Shown piece after piece: positions 53,830 to 60,839 of a stretch of DNA of 64,000 nt. The DNA comes from an uncultured Caproiciproducens sp. (GTDB lineage: Bacteria > Bacillota > Clostridia > Oscillospirales > Acutalibacteraceae): assembly GCF_963664915.1 (NCBI RefSeq), contig NZ_OY761810.1:882661-946660 (forward strand), read 5' to 3'. Every line of letters begins with the position of its first letter. Within the stretch, counting starts at the first letter, position 1. The notes below the pieces were generated by a model. It was not told the DNA's origin, searched no databases, and was given only the letters and a program-made list of their open reading frames with translations. Position numbers and translations under genes: made by a program.

Positions 53830-54173
53830 TGGGCTGCCTTCTTTCTTTAAAACACTTAACTGTAAAATTATGTAAATATTGTTTATAATTATATCAGATA
53901 AAATTATTTATTCAATAGATTAATTTGTCAGATACAAATAATCATATAAATGTTTTGATTTTATTTTTGTGTAAATTTAACAATATTTTTGTGACTGCCA
54001 CAAAAACAACAAACGCCCGTAAAAAACGGGCGCAGAACGCAATATGGAATTAAGAGCCGCCGTTTTTTGGAAAAACGGCGGCTCTTAATATAAAGGAGGG
54101 TTTGAATACTGACCTTAATCCAGGTGTAGCCAGCTGAATCAGGTTTTCTCAATCTTAGAACAGCCTCCGGTAA
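53830..54173. other. Intergenic region with strong hairpins
   Basis: A 344-base AT-rich gap. CGCCCGT-ACGGGCG (54014-54032) with a following T-rich stretch on the minus strand is a likely terminator for the gene cluster upstream. A perfect 18-bp stem (54050-54088; arms TTAAGAGCCGCCGTTTTT) stands next to it without a T run. The part 54089-54173 shows no gene; the part 53830-54000 holds the promoter region of the GGDEF gene, with no clear -35/-10. Confidence 0.55.
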
Positions 54174-54419
54174 TTATCTGTTTATTTGCAGAAGAGAAAC
54201 AGCCAAAACAAGCAGCCCAAAACAGATCAGGGCGAGCCCCACATGGAGCTGGCTGTTCTTTTCCTGTTTCTCCGATGGAAAACGAACCAAAGTTGCGCCG
54301 ACAATGAGGATCAGCGACGCCGCAATGAAAATTTTCGAAGCAATGGATTGCGGAGATAAAAAGGTTTGGTTATAAACATATAGAATAAATCCAAGAAAGA
54401 GTATAACAATGCGGAGCAT
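54174..54419 (-). CDS. Small three-helix membrane protein
   Basis: An 81-residue membrane protein (helices about 3-18, 27-44 and 57-77) with a polar loop SEKQEKNSQLH. The ATG at 54419 has no good site. A CTG at 54443 lies in the same frame, correctly spaced behind AGGGGG, and would add LEKPVNRT. Last gene of the ECF cluster, directly after the R1 module, so probably transcribed from the promoter in it. Function unknown. Confidence 0.55.
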   Translation of the reverse strand: MLRIVILFLGFILYVYNQTFLSPQSIASKIFIAASLILIVGATLVRFPSEKQEKNSQLHVGLALICFGLLVLAVSLLQINR

Positions 54420-54462
54420 CGTTCTATTGACCGGTTTTTCCAGATTAATACCCCCTCTTTCT

Positions 54463-54602
54463 ATTTATTTTTCTTCTACTATATAAACGACGCAGCCCCC
54501 TGTTTTGTTACACTTTTTTCCAAACTTTTTTAAATTTTTTTTTCTGCTCTACGCTTTCGGCAATCCGAATCAGTTCGTTCTTTGAAATCGCGGAAATGAC
54601 TA
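54463..54602 (-). repeat. R1: anti-sigma-tail plus ECF-promoter module
   Basis: One of three ~140-bp copies. On the minus strand it starts with a fossil of the anti-sigma 3' end (frame ISAISKNELIRIAESVEQKK), then an A-rich stretch and TGTAAC (54507-54512), 14 bases, CGTC (54489-54492) and TATATAGTAG. This resembles ECF promoters (-35 TGTAAC, -10 CGTC). It ends just before the 81-residue gene. R1 and R2 also share an upstream hairpin (54613-54646). Confidence 0.75.
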
Positions 54603-54653
54603 GCATCAAGCATAGGGCCGCGAATACCCTGCGGTACCCGTGGCCCTCATTGC

Positions 54654-54947
54654 CTAAAATTTGCTTTTTCGATACACAAAATTCAGGAAACAGATAAATG
54701 CAACCAGCAGTAAGACCAGTATACAATTTCTCCGGAAGTCTTTTCTTTCCTTCCACGCATGCTTGCCCTGCTCTTTGCATCCCCGCATAATATCCACCAC
54801 CATGGGATGAATAATCAGCAGCATTCCTACTGTAGAAAGAATATAACTCAGCCACTCATACGTTTTATCTATAGAATGGATGGAGATAATTACCACTGCA
54901 CCTGCCGCAGAAATTGCACTGGAAAGAACCTTTGAATACTTTCGCAA
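54654..54947 (-). CDS. 97-residue membrane protein, paralogue of 57660-57953
   Basis: Two N-terminal helices (about 8-25 and 33-52), a basic amphipathic stretch (RGCKEQGKHAWKERKDFRRN) and a third helix (about 72-90). The same plan and length, with motifs S.AAVGA, ..ISYLL, C.E....AWKE....R.N, recur in the gene at 57660-57953. A 60-bp fragment at 57508-57567 is more similar still. Family unknown. Probably arose by duplication of the block with its neighbours. Confidence 0.6.
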   Translation of the reverse strand: MRKYSKVLSSAISAAGAVVIISIHSIDKTYEWLSYILSTVGMLLIIHPMVVDIMRGCKEQGKHAWKERKDFRRNCILVLLLVAFICFLNFVYRKSKF

Positions 54948-55158
54948 GAAGAAAGTCTCCCTTCATTAACATTCACAAAAAAACGTCTGTTCATAGGCTT
55001 TCGTATAAATACGCTCCTACCTATAGCCGCCATTACCTTTCTTTGTCACACCACATAGCCCCACAAATTATAGTTTCGCCATCACCCAGATATGTGCCTA
55101 ACCTAGGAGCAAGCACACCAGCTTATTACGCAATTATAATTCATACCATTCTGTAAAA

Positions 55159-55464
55159 TTATCTTTTAACGTTCATTAAAATCAATGCCCCCGTTGTTAT
55201 CAATGTACGATAGAAAAAATTTTCCCGCAGAAACAGCAACACGGTTAAAGCCGTAAAAATAAGCAGAATCCATAATGCACAGCGCCATCCTACTGTAAAT
55301 TTTTTTCTTGTTATAATAGAACGGTATTGTTCCAAAAAATCCGGGAAAGCGCACAGCAGCAGAAATGCCATGAAAAAATACCCTTTATATTCGGGCAGGA
55401 TCGTCAGCATAAAAAAAACTGCCGGCAAAACCCGAAAAAGGAGCCAATCCTTCTTAGTGCCCAC
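55159..55464 (-). CDS. 101-residue hypothetical membrane protein
   Basis: Four predicted helices (about 8-20, 25-42, 60-78 and 82-97) with a basic loop EQYRSIITRKKFTVG. It begins with GTG 18 bases after an AAAAGGGGT site, so initiation is uncertain. Nothing recognised. It follows the broken secreted-protein gene in the cluster. The 211 bases between it and the next gene contain no clear feature. Confidence 0.5.
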   Translation of the reverse strand: MGTKKDWLLFRVLPAVFFMLTILPEYKGYFFMAFLLLCAFPDFLEQYRSIITRKKFTVGWRCALWILLIFTALTVLLFLRENFFYRTLITTGALILMNVKR

Positions 55465-55547
55465 AGCGATACCCCTTTTGTTTTATTCAAATTAATTTGA
55501 AGGACAGTCGACCAGAACTTCCTCCGGCCGACTGTCCAGACTTATGT

Positions 55548-56063
55548 CTATTGGTTAACTACCATTGGGTAAGTACCTTTGTATGATTCTTCTGTAATAC
55601 CAAGATCATGTGTATTCCCTTTACCATCAATCAAATAGGTGTGAACCACATAATGAGATTCAAAATAAGCAAAAGTACCGTCTCAATATTTTACTTCCCG
55701 ATATGTTTTTTTAATTGTTCCATAGGTAACAGCAGGATCTCCATAATGTGCATATGCGCCTGCCACTACCCCAATAGAGCCTGCTATTTTTTTTGCGGCT
55801 TCATAAGGCACAAATATAGCAATACCGCTAGCAACAAAGCTTACAATTTGTGAAAAATCTTTAACGTCGACATTCCATACCTCGTTACCATTTCCAAACC
55901 AAGGCCCGTATACATAACCGCTGGCCATCGCCCGGCTGCTTACTGTCTGCACTTGCGGTTCCGGCGCAGCATGTTTCTCCGCCGCAAACCCCGGTACGGA
56001 AATAGCAATCGTCATTGCAAGAACAAGAACCAAGCTGATTATTTTTTTTATATTATGTTTCAT
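55548..56063 (-). pseudogene. Secreted protein A', interrupted by in-frame stop
   Basis: Paralogue of the gene at 57994-58521. The shared N-terminus is MKHNIKKIISLVLVLAM, a signal peptide, then EKHAAPEPQVQTVSSRAMASG and YGPWFG. A TGA at 55683-55685 ends the frame after YREVKY, but the frame continues with DGTFAYFESHYVVHTYLIDG and further sequence that aligns with the intact paralogue (YREVFISGEFAYYQSEL...) up to TAG at 55548. The ATG at 56063 has GGAG ten bases upstream, as in the paralogue. The present product (55683-56063, 126 residues) would be truncated and lacks about 45 residues. Confidence 0.65.
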
Positions 56064-56160
56064 TATTTTTACACTCCTTTTTTTCAAATCAATGTTTTTT
56101 TGTTTGCAAAATCATTGTGCCTGAAAAAAGAGATTTTTGCACCCTCAGAGGAGTCCATCG

Positions 56161-56206
56161 GAACCACTTCTTTCCCTAAATATTTATTTCAATGCGCATT
56201 TGAAAT
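56161..56206 (-). repeat. L repeat upstream of gene A'
   Basis: A 46-bp sequence, identical or nearly so to 58608-58653, lying 100 bases before each secreted-protein gene. It starts with ATTTCAAATGCGCATTGAAA, an inverted repeat TTTCAAATGCGCATTGAAA, and continues AAATATTTAGGGAAAGAAGTGG. Possibly an operator or mRNA leader element. Confidence 0.65.
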
Positions 56207-56224
56207 CTTTTTAGGGATAGGGCC

Positions 56225-56650
56225 TTATCCGCAATAGGCCGTGTCGGAAACACTGATGCTTTCGACGGTGCCGTTGCGGTAGACCTTTGCCTTTATTTCC
56301 AGTTCATAGTTGTACCCGCTGGCGGCATAGTACGATTGGTCGAAAGAAAACGAATCGCCGGAAGAGCTTAGCCCCGTCCATGCCTTGACGGTTGTTTTTG
56401 TAGACCCGGCCACCCGTTTTAGGTAAACGGTAGCGGTGATTTTGGTTGTGCCGCTTTTTCCCTCCACGATCGCAGAACAATCCGCCCGGGTACCGGAAAA
56501 GTCCAGGTAGGCCGACGCGCTGTCGGTATTCGTATACATAATGTGAATACCGGACCCAGTGGAATTTGGATTTACCGTGGCAAATGCGGGGACATTCACT
56601 GAAATCACCAGAACAAGGGCAGTGACAAGGGCCATCAGTTTTGTTTTCAT
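56225..56650 (-). CDS. Secreted beta-rich protein B
   Basis: A 141-residue protein with a clear signal peptide (MKTKLMALVTALVLVISVNV, cleavage near PAFA). The mature part of about 115 residues is rich in S, T, Y and G, with alternating strands (TKITATVYLKRVAGSTKTTV; GYNYELEIKAKVYRNGTVES). This suggests a small beta sandwich. Two Cys (ADCSAI and the final CG) may form a disulfide. The start at 56650 follows AAGGAAGG. It stands directly behind the R2 promoter module and is probably the main target of this promoter. Function unknown. Confidence 0.7.
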   Translation of the reverse strand: MKTKLMALVTALVLVISVNVPAFATVNPNSTGSGIHIMYTNTDSASAYLDFSGTRADCSAIVEGKSGTTKITATVYLKRVAGSTKTTVKAWTGLSSSGDSFSFDQSYYAASGYNYELEIKAKVYRNGTVESISVSDTAYCG

Positions 56651-56671
56651 AAAGATTACCTTCCTTTTCAA

Positions 56672-56815
56672 TTTAATTTCCTTCTACTGTATAAACGACG
56701 AAGCCCCTTGTTTTGTTACACTTTTTTCCAAACTTTTTTTGATTTTTTTATTGCTCTAAGCTTTCGGCTATCCGAATCAGTTCGTCCTTTGAAATCGCGG
56801 AGATGATTAGCATTA
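56672..56815 (-). repeat. R2: anti-sigma-tail plus ECF-promoter module
   Basis: Second copy. The anti-sigma fossil reads ISAISKDELIRIAESLEQ and stop; the promoter elements are TGTAAC (56715-56720), 14 bases, CGTC (56697-56700), TATACAGTAG. It is followed within 25 bases by the ribosome site of gene B. A perfect 13-bp hairpin GGCCACGAATATC/GATATTCGTGGCC (56837-56866) lies just upstream. Confidence 0.75.
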
Positions 56816-56901
56816 AGTTGGCTTTATAAAGCATAGGGCCACGAATATCACACGATATTCGTGGCCGCCTGTCCATTCTGCATTCTGTGCGCTTCATCTT
56901 T

Positions 56902-57405
56902 TTATTCCAAATTGACAGGAACCTCATAATCCCTTCCTGCCAATTGGACAATCGCGGTTTTGTAGAGATTTCTCCCGGGATCATAATAATCGTACATCGT
57001 AAAAGGCAGATGTGGATTCTCTTTTTGGTCAGGCGTCATGTTCATAAGTAAAATATCACTGACAGTTTCTCCGTTCGTGCGAACCAGTTTAATATTGCAG
57101 CGCGGCACGTTTTCCCAGCGTCCTTCCAGAAGCACCTCCCCCGCAATAAATCCTTTTACATTTTTAACCTCATCCTTTGAATCATAAATCCAGATATCCG
57201 GAGATTTCTTCTCCAAAAAAACACTATAGTCCCGGTAACGGGTGAACTGCACGCGAACACTACCGTTTTTGCCGCTGTACCGTGCGGTTTCCGGTTCCCG
57301 ACGACTCCCAAATAAAGAGAATCCGGCCAGCAAGAGTGCAAAGCAACAAAGCACTACAGTTCCCAGTATTACTCCACGCTTTGTGAAATGCTTTATAAAT
57401 TTCAT
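56902..57405 (-). CDS. Hypothetical membrane-anchored protein
   Basis: A 167-residue protein: basic N-terminus, one membrane helix (about residues 12-32) and a soluble extracytoplasmic part of about 130 residues with charged beta segments (GKNGSVRVQFTRYRDYSVFL; MYDYYDPGRNLYKTAIVQLA). No lipobox. The ATG at 57405 is chosen over GTG 57411 because of the GGGGGGCGGGTGGGC ahead. No family recognised. It follows the fragment of the 97-residue gene and precedes R2. Confidence 0.6.
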   Translation of the reverse strand: MKFIKHFTKRGVILGTVVLCCFALLLAGFSLFGSRREPETARYSGKNGSVRVQFTRYRDYSVFLEKKSPDIWIYDSKDEVKNVKGFIAGEVLLEGRWENVPRCNIKLVRTNGETVSDILLMNMTPDQKENPHLPFTMYDYYDPGRNLYKTAIVQLAGRDYEVPVNLE

Positions 57406-57507
57406 GCCCACCCGCCCCCCTACTTCCCGTATTAAACGTCTTCCGTATTTTTTTATAAAGTGTTTTTTTAGTAGAAATCATAATAACAGCGGAATTTTTG
57501 AGCGATA

Positions 57508-57567
57508 CTCTTTGCATCCCCGCATAATATCCCACCATTGGATGAATAATCAGCAGCATTCCTACTG
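57508..57567 (-). pseudogene. Fragment of the 97-residue membrane gene
   Basis: About 60 bases match 54771-54832, the middle of the gene at 54654-54947, at over 90% identity. Only a few bases differ (one short deletion). The rest of that gene is missing. It is a relic of duplication or of recombination between blocks. Confidence 0.7.
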
Positions 57568-57570
57568 TGG

Positions 57571-57605
57571 TGCGGACACTTGCGGTTTAACCACAGGTGT
57601 CCGCA
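57571..57605. other. GC-rich hairpin
   Basis: TGCGGACAC (57571-57579) and GTGTCCGCA (57597-57605) enclose a further pairing region (GCGGTT/AACCAC). It abuts the gene fragment. It may be a terminator without T run or a mobile-element end. Confidence 0.45.
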
Positions 57606-57659
57606 TATTCAGTGGTAGGGTCTTGCAGTGAACAGCCCCCTTCCGATGCTTGTTTTAAT

Positions 57660-57953
57660 TCACCCAAATTTGATCCGGACTGCAACAAAAGTTATTAGCG
57701 AATAAATTGCAAACATCATAAATAGAAAAAGAGCATTTTTTCGCACTTGGTCACTTTCTTTCCATGCAAACCGCCGCTCTCTGCATTCCTGCACGATAGC
57801 CGCTATCGTGGAATTATGGATCATTGCGGTAACAACAATATTAAGCAGATAGGAGATTCCCGGATTTACGCGATTGAAATAAAGGTTAAAAATAAACAGG
57901 AGAGCGCCTACGGCGGCAACAATACTTGCAAAAATTTTCGTATAACTTTTCAT
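57660..57953 (-). CDS. 97-residue membrane protein
   Basis: Paralogue of 54654-54947 with the same three-helix plan (about 8-25, 34-52, 72-92) and basic stretch (ECRERRFAWKESDQVRKN). It starts 40 bases after the intact secreted protein A gene. The conserved order of secreted protein then membrane protein recalls effector/immunity or substrate/transport pairs, but this is only a suggestion. Confidence 0.6.
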   Translation of the reverse strand: MKSYTKIFASIVAAVGALLFIFNLYFNRVNPGISYLLNIVVTAMIHNSTIAAIVQECRERRFAWKESDQVRKNALFLFMMFAIYSLITFVAVRIKFG

Positions 57954-57993
57954 GCTGTGTCCTCTCTTTATCAGTATAGAGAATTATATACTG

Positions 57994-58521
57994 TTACGCG
58001 GCTTGCTTATCATTAATACTCATTAGGCTCGTACCTTCATATATCTGAGTAGTTTTTCCAAGATAGCTATTCTTCCCATCCTTATGCATATAAGCCTTCG
58101 TGGTCAATTCTGACTGATAATATGCAAATTCACCACTGATAAAAACCTCCCGATAACGTTTACTGACACTCCCGTATACATAATCATCAGGCAAAGTAAA
58201 TGCTATCCCGGTTACAGTTCCACCGAGACCAGCAACTGTCGATGCAGCTAAAGTTTGACCTAATAGCGGTGAAAGAGCTGTCAGCAAGACACCTTCGACA
58301 AAGAGACCTACTTGGTAAGCTCCTTTGGTTGTGTATGTTTCCGTATTTGAGCCAAACCAAGGCCCGTAAGTTTTCCCGCTGGCCATCGCCCTGCTGCTTA
58401 CCGTCTGCACTTGCGGTTCCGGCGCAGCATGTTTTTCCACCGCAAACCCCGGTACAGAAATAGCGAGCGACATTGCAAGAACAAGAACCAAGCTGATTAT
58501 TTTTTTCATATTATGTTTCAT
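57994..58521 (-). CDS. Secreted protein A
   Basis: A 175-residue exported protein. The signal peptide is MKHNMKKIISLVLVLAM with cleavage near PGFA; the pro-like segment EKHAAPEPQVQTVSSRAMAS precedes YGPWFG. A hydrophobic stretch with A, G, L and V (about residues 75-115, QVGLFVEGVLLTALSPLLG and AASTVAGLGGTVTGIAFTL) could insert in membranes. The C-terminus is polar (YREVFISGEFAYYQSELTT). The hydrophobic, glycine-rich middle is reminiscent of bacteriocin-like or pore-forming peptides, without any proven relation. Its paralogue at 55548-56063 is broken. It lies behind the L repeat and R3 promoter. Confidence 0.7.
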   Translation of the reverse strand: MKHNMKKIISLVLVLAMSLAISVPGFAVEKHAAPEPQVQTVSSRAMASGKTYGPWFGSNTETYTTKGAYQVGLFVEGVLLTALSPLLGQTLAASTVAGLGGTVTGIAFTLPDDYVYGSVSKRYREVFISGEFAYYQSELTTKAYMHKDGKNSYLGKTTQIYEGTSLMSINDKQAA

Positions 58522-58607
58522 CATTTTTATACTCCTTCATTTTGTCAACTGTTTATATTTGGTCGGAAATGAATGGAGGAATTTTTCACCCCGTTATCTG
58601 TCCACCG

Positions 58608-58653
58608 GAACCACTTCTTTCCCTAAATATTTATTTCAATGCGCATTTGAAAT
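58608..58653 (-). repeat. L repeat upstream of gene A
   Basis: Second copy of the 46-bp leader repeat (see 56161-56206). It lies between the R3 promoter module and gene A, so it would be within the 5' untranslated region. Confidence 0.65.
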
Positions 58654-58657
58654 CAAT

Positions 58658-58797
58658 TATTTTTCCTTCTACTATATAAACGACGGAGCCCCCTGTTTTG
58701 TTACACTTTTTTCCAAACTTTTTTAAATTTATTTTTTCTGCTCTGCGCTTTCGGCAATCCGAATCAGTTCGTCCTTTGAAATCGCGGAGATGGGTGT
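58658..58797 (-). repeat. R3: anti-sigma-tail plus ECF-promoter module
   Basis: Third copy. Fossil ISAISKDELIRIAES.EQKK matches the 3' end of the intact anti-sigma gene most closely. TGTAAC (58700-58705), 14 bases, CGTC (58682-58685), TATATAGTAGAAGG. The module leads into the L repeat and gene A. Confidence 0.75.
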
Positions 58798-58849
58798 TAT
58801 CAATTGTCTTTAAAAGGATTATAACTTTTTATTGATATGATAAGTCAAT

Positions 58850-59047
58850 TCACAAATTATTTTTTTCAATAGGTTTATGATTAAAGAAAATAATTACCAA
58901 AGAGATAACGCAACTTCCAATAATTCCCCTTATAAAAAAAGCGGTAGAAAAAAGAGCAGGGTCTGATGCAAAAACAAGTACGAGAAAAAAAACAAACCAA
59001 TTCAAAAAGAATTTTTTTTGGTTAATTAATTTTAATATTTTTTTCAT
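58850..59047 (-). CDS. Small two-helix membrane protein
   Basis: A 65-residue protein: a Lys-rich start (KKILKLINQKKFF), helix one (about 14-30), a short linker, helix two (about 36-55) and a polar end (HKPIEKNN). GAAGGTG stands seven bases before the ATG. It lies 48 bases downstream of the anti-sigma gene and could be part of the sigma operon. Unknown function. Confidence 0.55.
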   Translation of the reverse strand: MKKILKLINQKKFFLNWFVFFLVLVFASDPALFSTAFFIRGIIGSCVISLVIIFFNHKPIEKNNL

Positions 59048-59095
59048 AGAATCACCTTCAATAAATTAATATCTATCTGCCAAGTAGTAGGATAG

Positions 59096-59836
59096 CTAGT
59101 TTTTTTTCTGCTCTGCACTTTCGGCAATCCGAATCAGTTCATCCTTTGAAATCACGGAGCTGATCACGAAACTGGTTTTTTTGCTCTGCCACAGGACATA
59201 GGATCTGTCCTCCGCTCTTTTCGCCTCAAACAGAACCGCTTTTTCTCCTTTAATGGTAATTTCATGGTAAGTGGTATGCTCTGAATCGATCGACATTTTC
59301 CCCGCCTTGTCCAAAGGCGTCTGTGTAAAGGTCACGGTAGCGCCCTTCCCATTTTCATAAGTGATCATGTGGACGGGTCCTACATCCTTTTCCTCCGCCA
59401 CTAAGAACCCCTCCGGTAGGTACTGCGGTTCCCAAACTTCCGGCCGTTCCTCGGCAGGGGATTCCTGCCCGGAAACGGCGCTTACAGTATCCTCAAAATG
59501 GATATCCACATGATCCGCTTTCCATTCCAAAACAGAGTTGAAGATGAAATTTCTGGAAGCTTCCACACTTAGCAGACTGCCAATGGACACCGGGATGATA
59601 ATCGCAACGATCACCGCGGCCCGCTTTGCAAACTGCAAAAGCTTTTGCCGCCTGCGCTGATGATCGCTTTCCTTTATCAGCTTTAGAAATTTTTTTCTTA
59701 ATTCCGTTGAGGGCGCGTACTCCTTTTTCAGTTCCTCCGCCGCCGGCATCGCGTCCAATTCGAGCTGAAGATCTTCCTCGGCAGCCACTTTCAAAAGTTC
59801 ATTAAAAAGTTGATTATTTAGTTCCGACTTTTTCAT
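59096..59836 (-). CDS. Anti-sigma factor, DUF4367-like
   Basis: A 246-residue membrane protein with a cytoplasmic N-terminal region (about 1-90, sigma-binding, EDLQLELDAM...), one membrane helix (about 92-108, RAAVIVAIIIPVSIGSLL) and an extracytoplasmic domain of the DUF4367 type (PEYLPEGF-like WEPQYLPEGFLVAEEKDV; GKMSIDSEHTTYHEITIKG). The stop overlaps nothing, but the start lies inside the sigma gene (overlap 59814-59836). It is expected to hold the ECF sigma factor inactive until an envelope signal. Its 3' end is repeated three times downstream. Confidence 0.85.
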   Translation of the reverse strand: MKKSELNNQLFNELLKVAAEEDLQLELDAMPAAEELKKEYAPSTELRKKFLKLIKESDHQRRRQKLLQFAKRAAVIVAIIIPVSIGSLLSVEASRNFIFNSVLEWKADHVDIHFEDTVSAVSGQESPAEERPEVWEPQYLPEGFLVAEEKDVGPVHMITYENGKGATVTFTQTPLDKAGKMSIDSEHTTYHEITIKGEKAVLFEAKRAEDRSYVLWQSKKTSFVISSVISKDELIRIAESAEQKKN

Positions 59837-60383
59837 TTTCGTCCCCCTTCCCCCTCATTTCTTCCAGCAATGCCATTCTTGCCCGGTGAAACCGAACGCG
59901 GACATTTCCCTGAGAAATTGCCAGCATTTGCGCGATTTCTTCATCCTTATACTCATAAACCAGCTTCAACCTTAATACATCCCTGTAACGATCGTTCAGG
60001 CAGGAAAGGCAATCCATAACAAAATGGTAGCTTTCTGCGGAAACAATAGATTCCAGCGGGGTGTCCTCCGTATCCCCGGCTACCTCTTCATTCTCTTCCA
60101 GCGGGAGAGTCTGCCTGCGCTTTTCATTTTTCAGTATGTCATAACAAACATGCCTCACTATGATAACGACTAACCCCTTGGTTTTGTTACAGTTTTCAAA
60201 GCAAAATTTTTGTAAATTATCAATTATTTTTAAAAATGCCAGAGAAACGGCGTCTTCCGCCCGGCTTCTGTCCTTTAAAATGCCCTGTGCTATGTATAAC
60301 ATGGTGCTGCCGTAATTGTTGTAAAGGTCCTCTACAAAGTTCCGATCCGCTTCGTTTTGAATTTCCTGTATAATAATCAGCAC
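59814..60383 (-). CDS. ECF-type RNA polymerase sigma factor
   Basis: A 189-residue sigma-70-family factor. Region 2 has VEDLYNNYGSTMLYIAQGIL and DRSRAEDAVSLAFLKIIDNL; region 2.4 includes CNKTKGLVVIIVRHVCYDIL. Region 4 is CLNDRYRDVLRLKLVYEYKD and EEIAQMLAISQGNVRVRFHRAR. It lacks region 3. GTG 60383 is the start, about 10 bases behind AAAGGGAATG. It overlaps the anti-sigma gene, so they are one operon. The probable targets are the three ECF promoters in the modules R1-R3. Confidence 0.92.
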   Translation of the reverse strand: MLIIIQEIQNEADRNFVEDLYNNYGSTMLYIAQGILKDRSRAEDAVSLAFLKIIDNLQKFCFENCNKTKGLVVIIVRHVCYDILKNEKRRQTLPLEENEEVAGDTEDTPLESIVSAESYHFVMDCLSCLNDRYRDVLRLKLVYEYKDEEIAQMLAISQGNVRVRFHRARMALLEEMRGKGDENEKVGTK

Positions 60384-60424
60384 TTTTCATTCCCTTTCTT
60401 GTTCACAAGAATTAAATTACTGTC

Positions 60425-60453
60425 ATTATAACAATTTAGTCGCAAATTCACAA
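60425..60453 (-). promoter_or_regulatory. Sigma-A promoter of the ECF operon
   Basis: On the minus strand TTGTGA (60448-60453) and TATAAT (60425-60430) are 17 bases apart, 42 bases before the sigma gene. So the operon seems to have a housekeeping promoter; no ECF-type promoter is visible in front of it. Confidence 0.65.
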
Positions 60454-60763
60454 ATGAAAAATGAATTTGCGATAGCAATTTGCACAAATATTTTCTTAAT
60501 TGGCCAAGAAAGAAGCCCGAAAAAGCGTTGTAAAACGTTTTTTCGGGCTGATTCTTTGTGCATTTCTATTTTCCGGAGCTGTTTTGCAACAGCCCCTTCC
60601 ATTATGGAAAGAACATCTTTCCCGCTCAGTATCTTTTCAAGCTCCTTCTGCCCTCTGCTATTTTCCGCTAAAAGAAGCAATGGCAACAACGAAGGCAATT
60701 CTATTTTTGTCCAGTCATTCGGGCAATTACGGTGCCGCGCAACCGGCGGTTTTCGGACAAAGC
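60454..60763. other. Gap with hairpin and a possible gene remnant
   Basis: A ~310-base stretch with no credible gene. AGCCCGAAAAA...TTTTTTCGGGCT (60514-60549) forms a stem with AT-rich flanks and may be a terminator. On the minus strand an open frame reads NDWTKIELPSLLPLLLLAEN and continues for about 30 residues without a start or ribosome site. It might be a relic of a small protein gene. Confidence 0.4.
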
Positions 60764-60803
60764 AAAAAAGCAGCCATGAGTACACGCCGTACCCATGGCT
60801 GCT
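60764..60803 (-). terminator. Terminator of the permease gene
   Basis: On the minus strand AGCAGCCATG-GTAC pairs with GTAC-CATGGCTGCT, then TTTTTGCTTT. It is 37 bases past the permease stop. Confidence 0.9.
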
Positions 60804-60839
60804 GTGTAGTATCGTCATTTTTTGTAGATCCTGTAGGTT

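Noticed and set aside
54091-54172. TPP-like string (TGAGAAAACCTGATTC) on the minus strand
   Set aside because: The remaining THI-box elements are missing; the true TPP riboswitch at 43.8 kb shows the full set.
55683-55685. TGA as selenocysteine codon in gene A'
   Set aside because: No SECIS-like stem directly after it, and the intact paralogue has no Cys or Sec at this place; a nonsense change is simpler.
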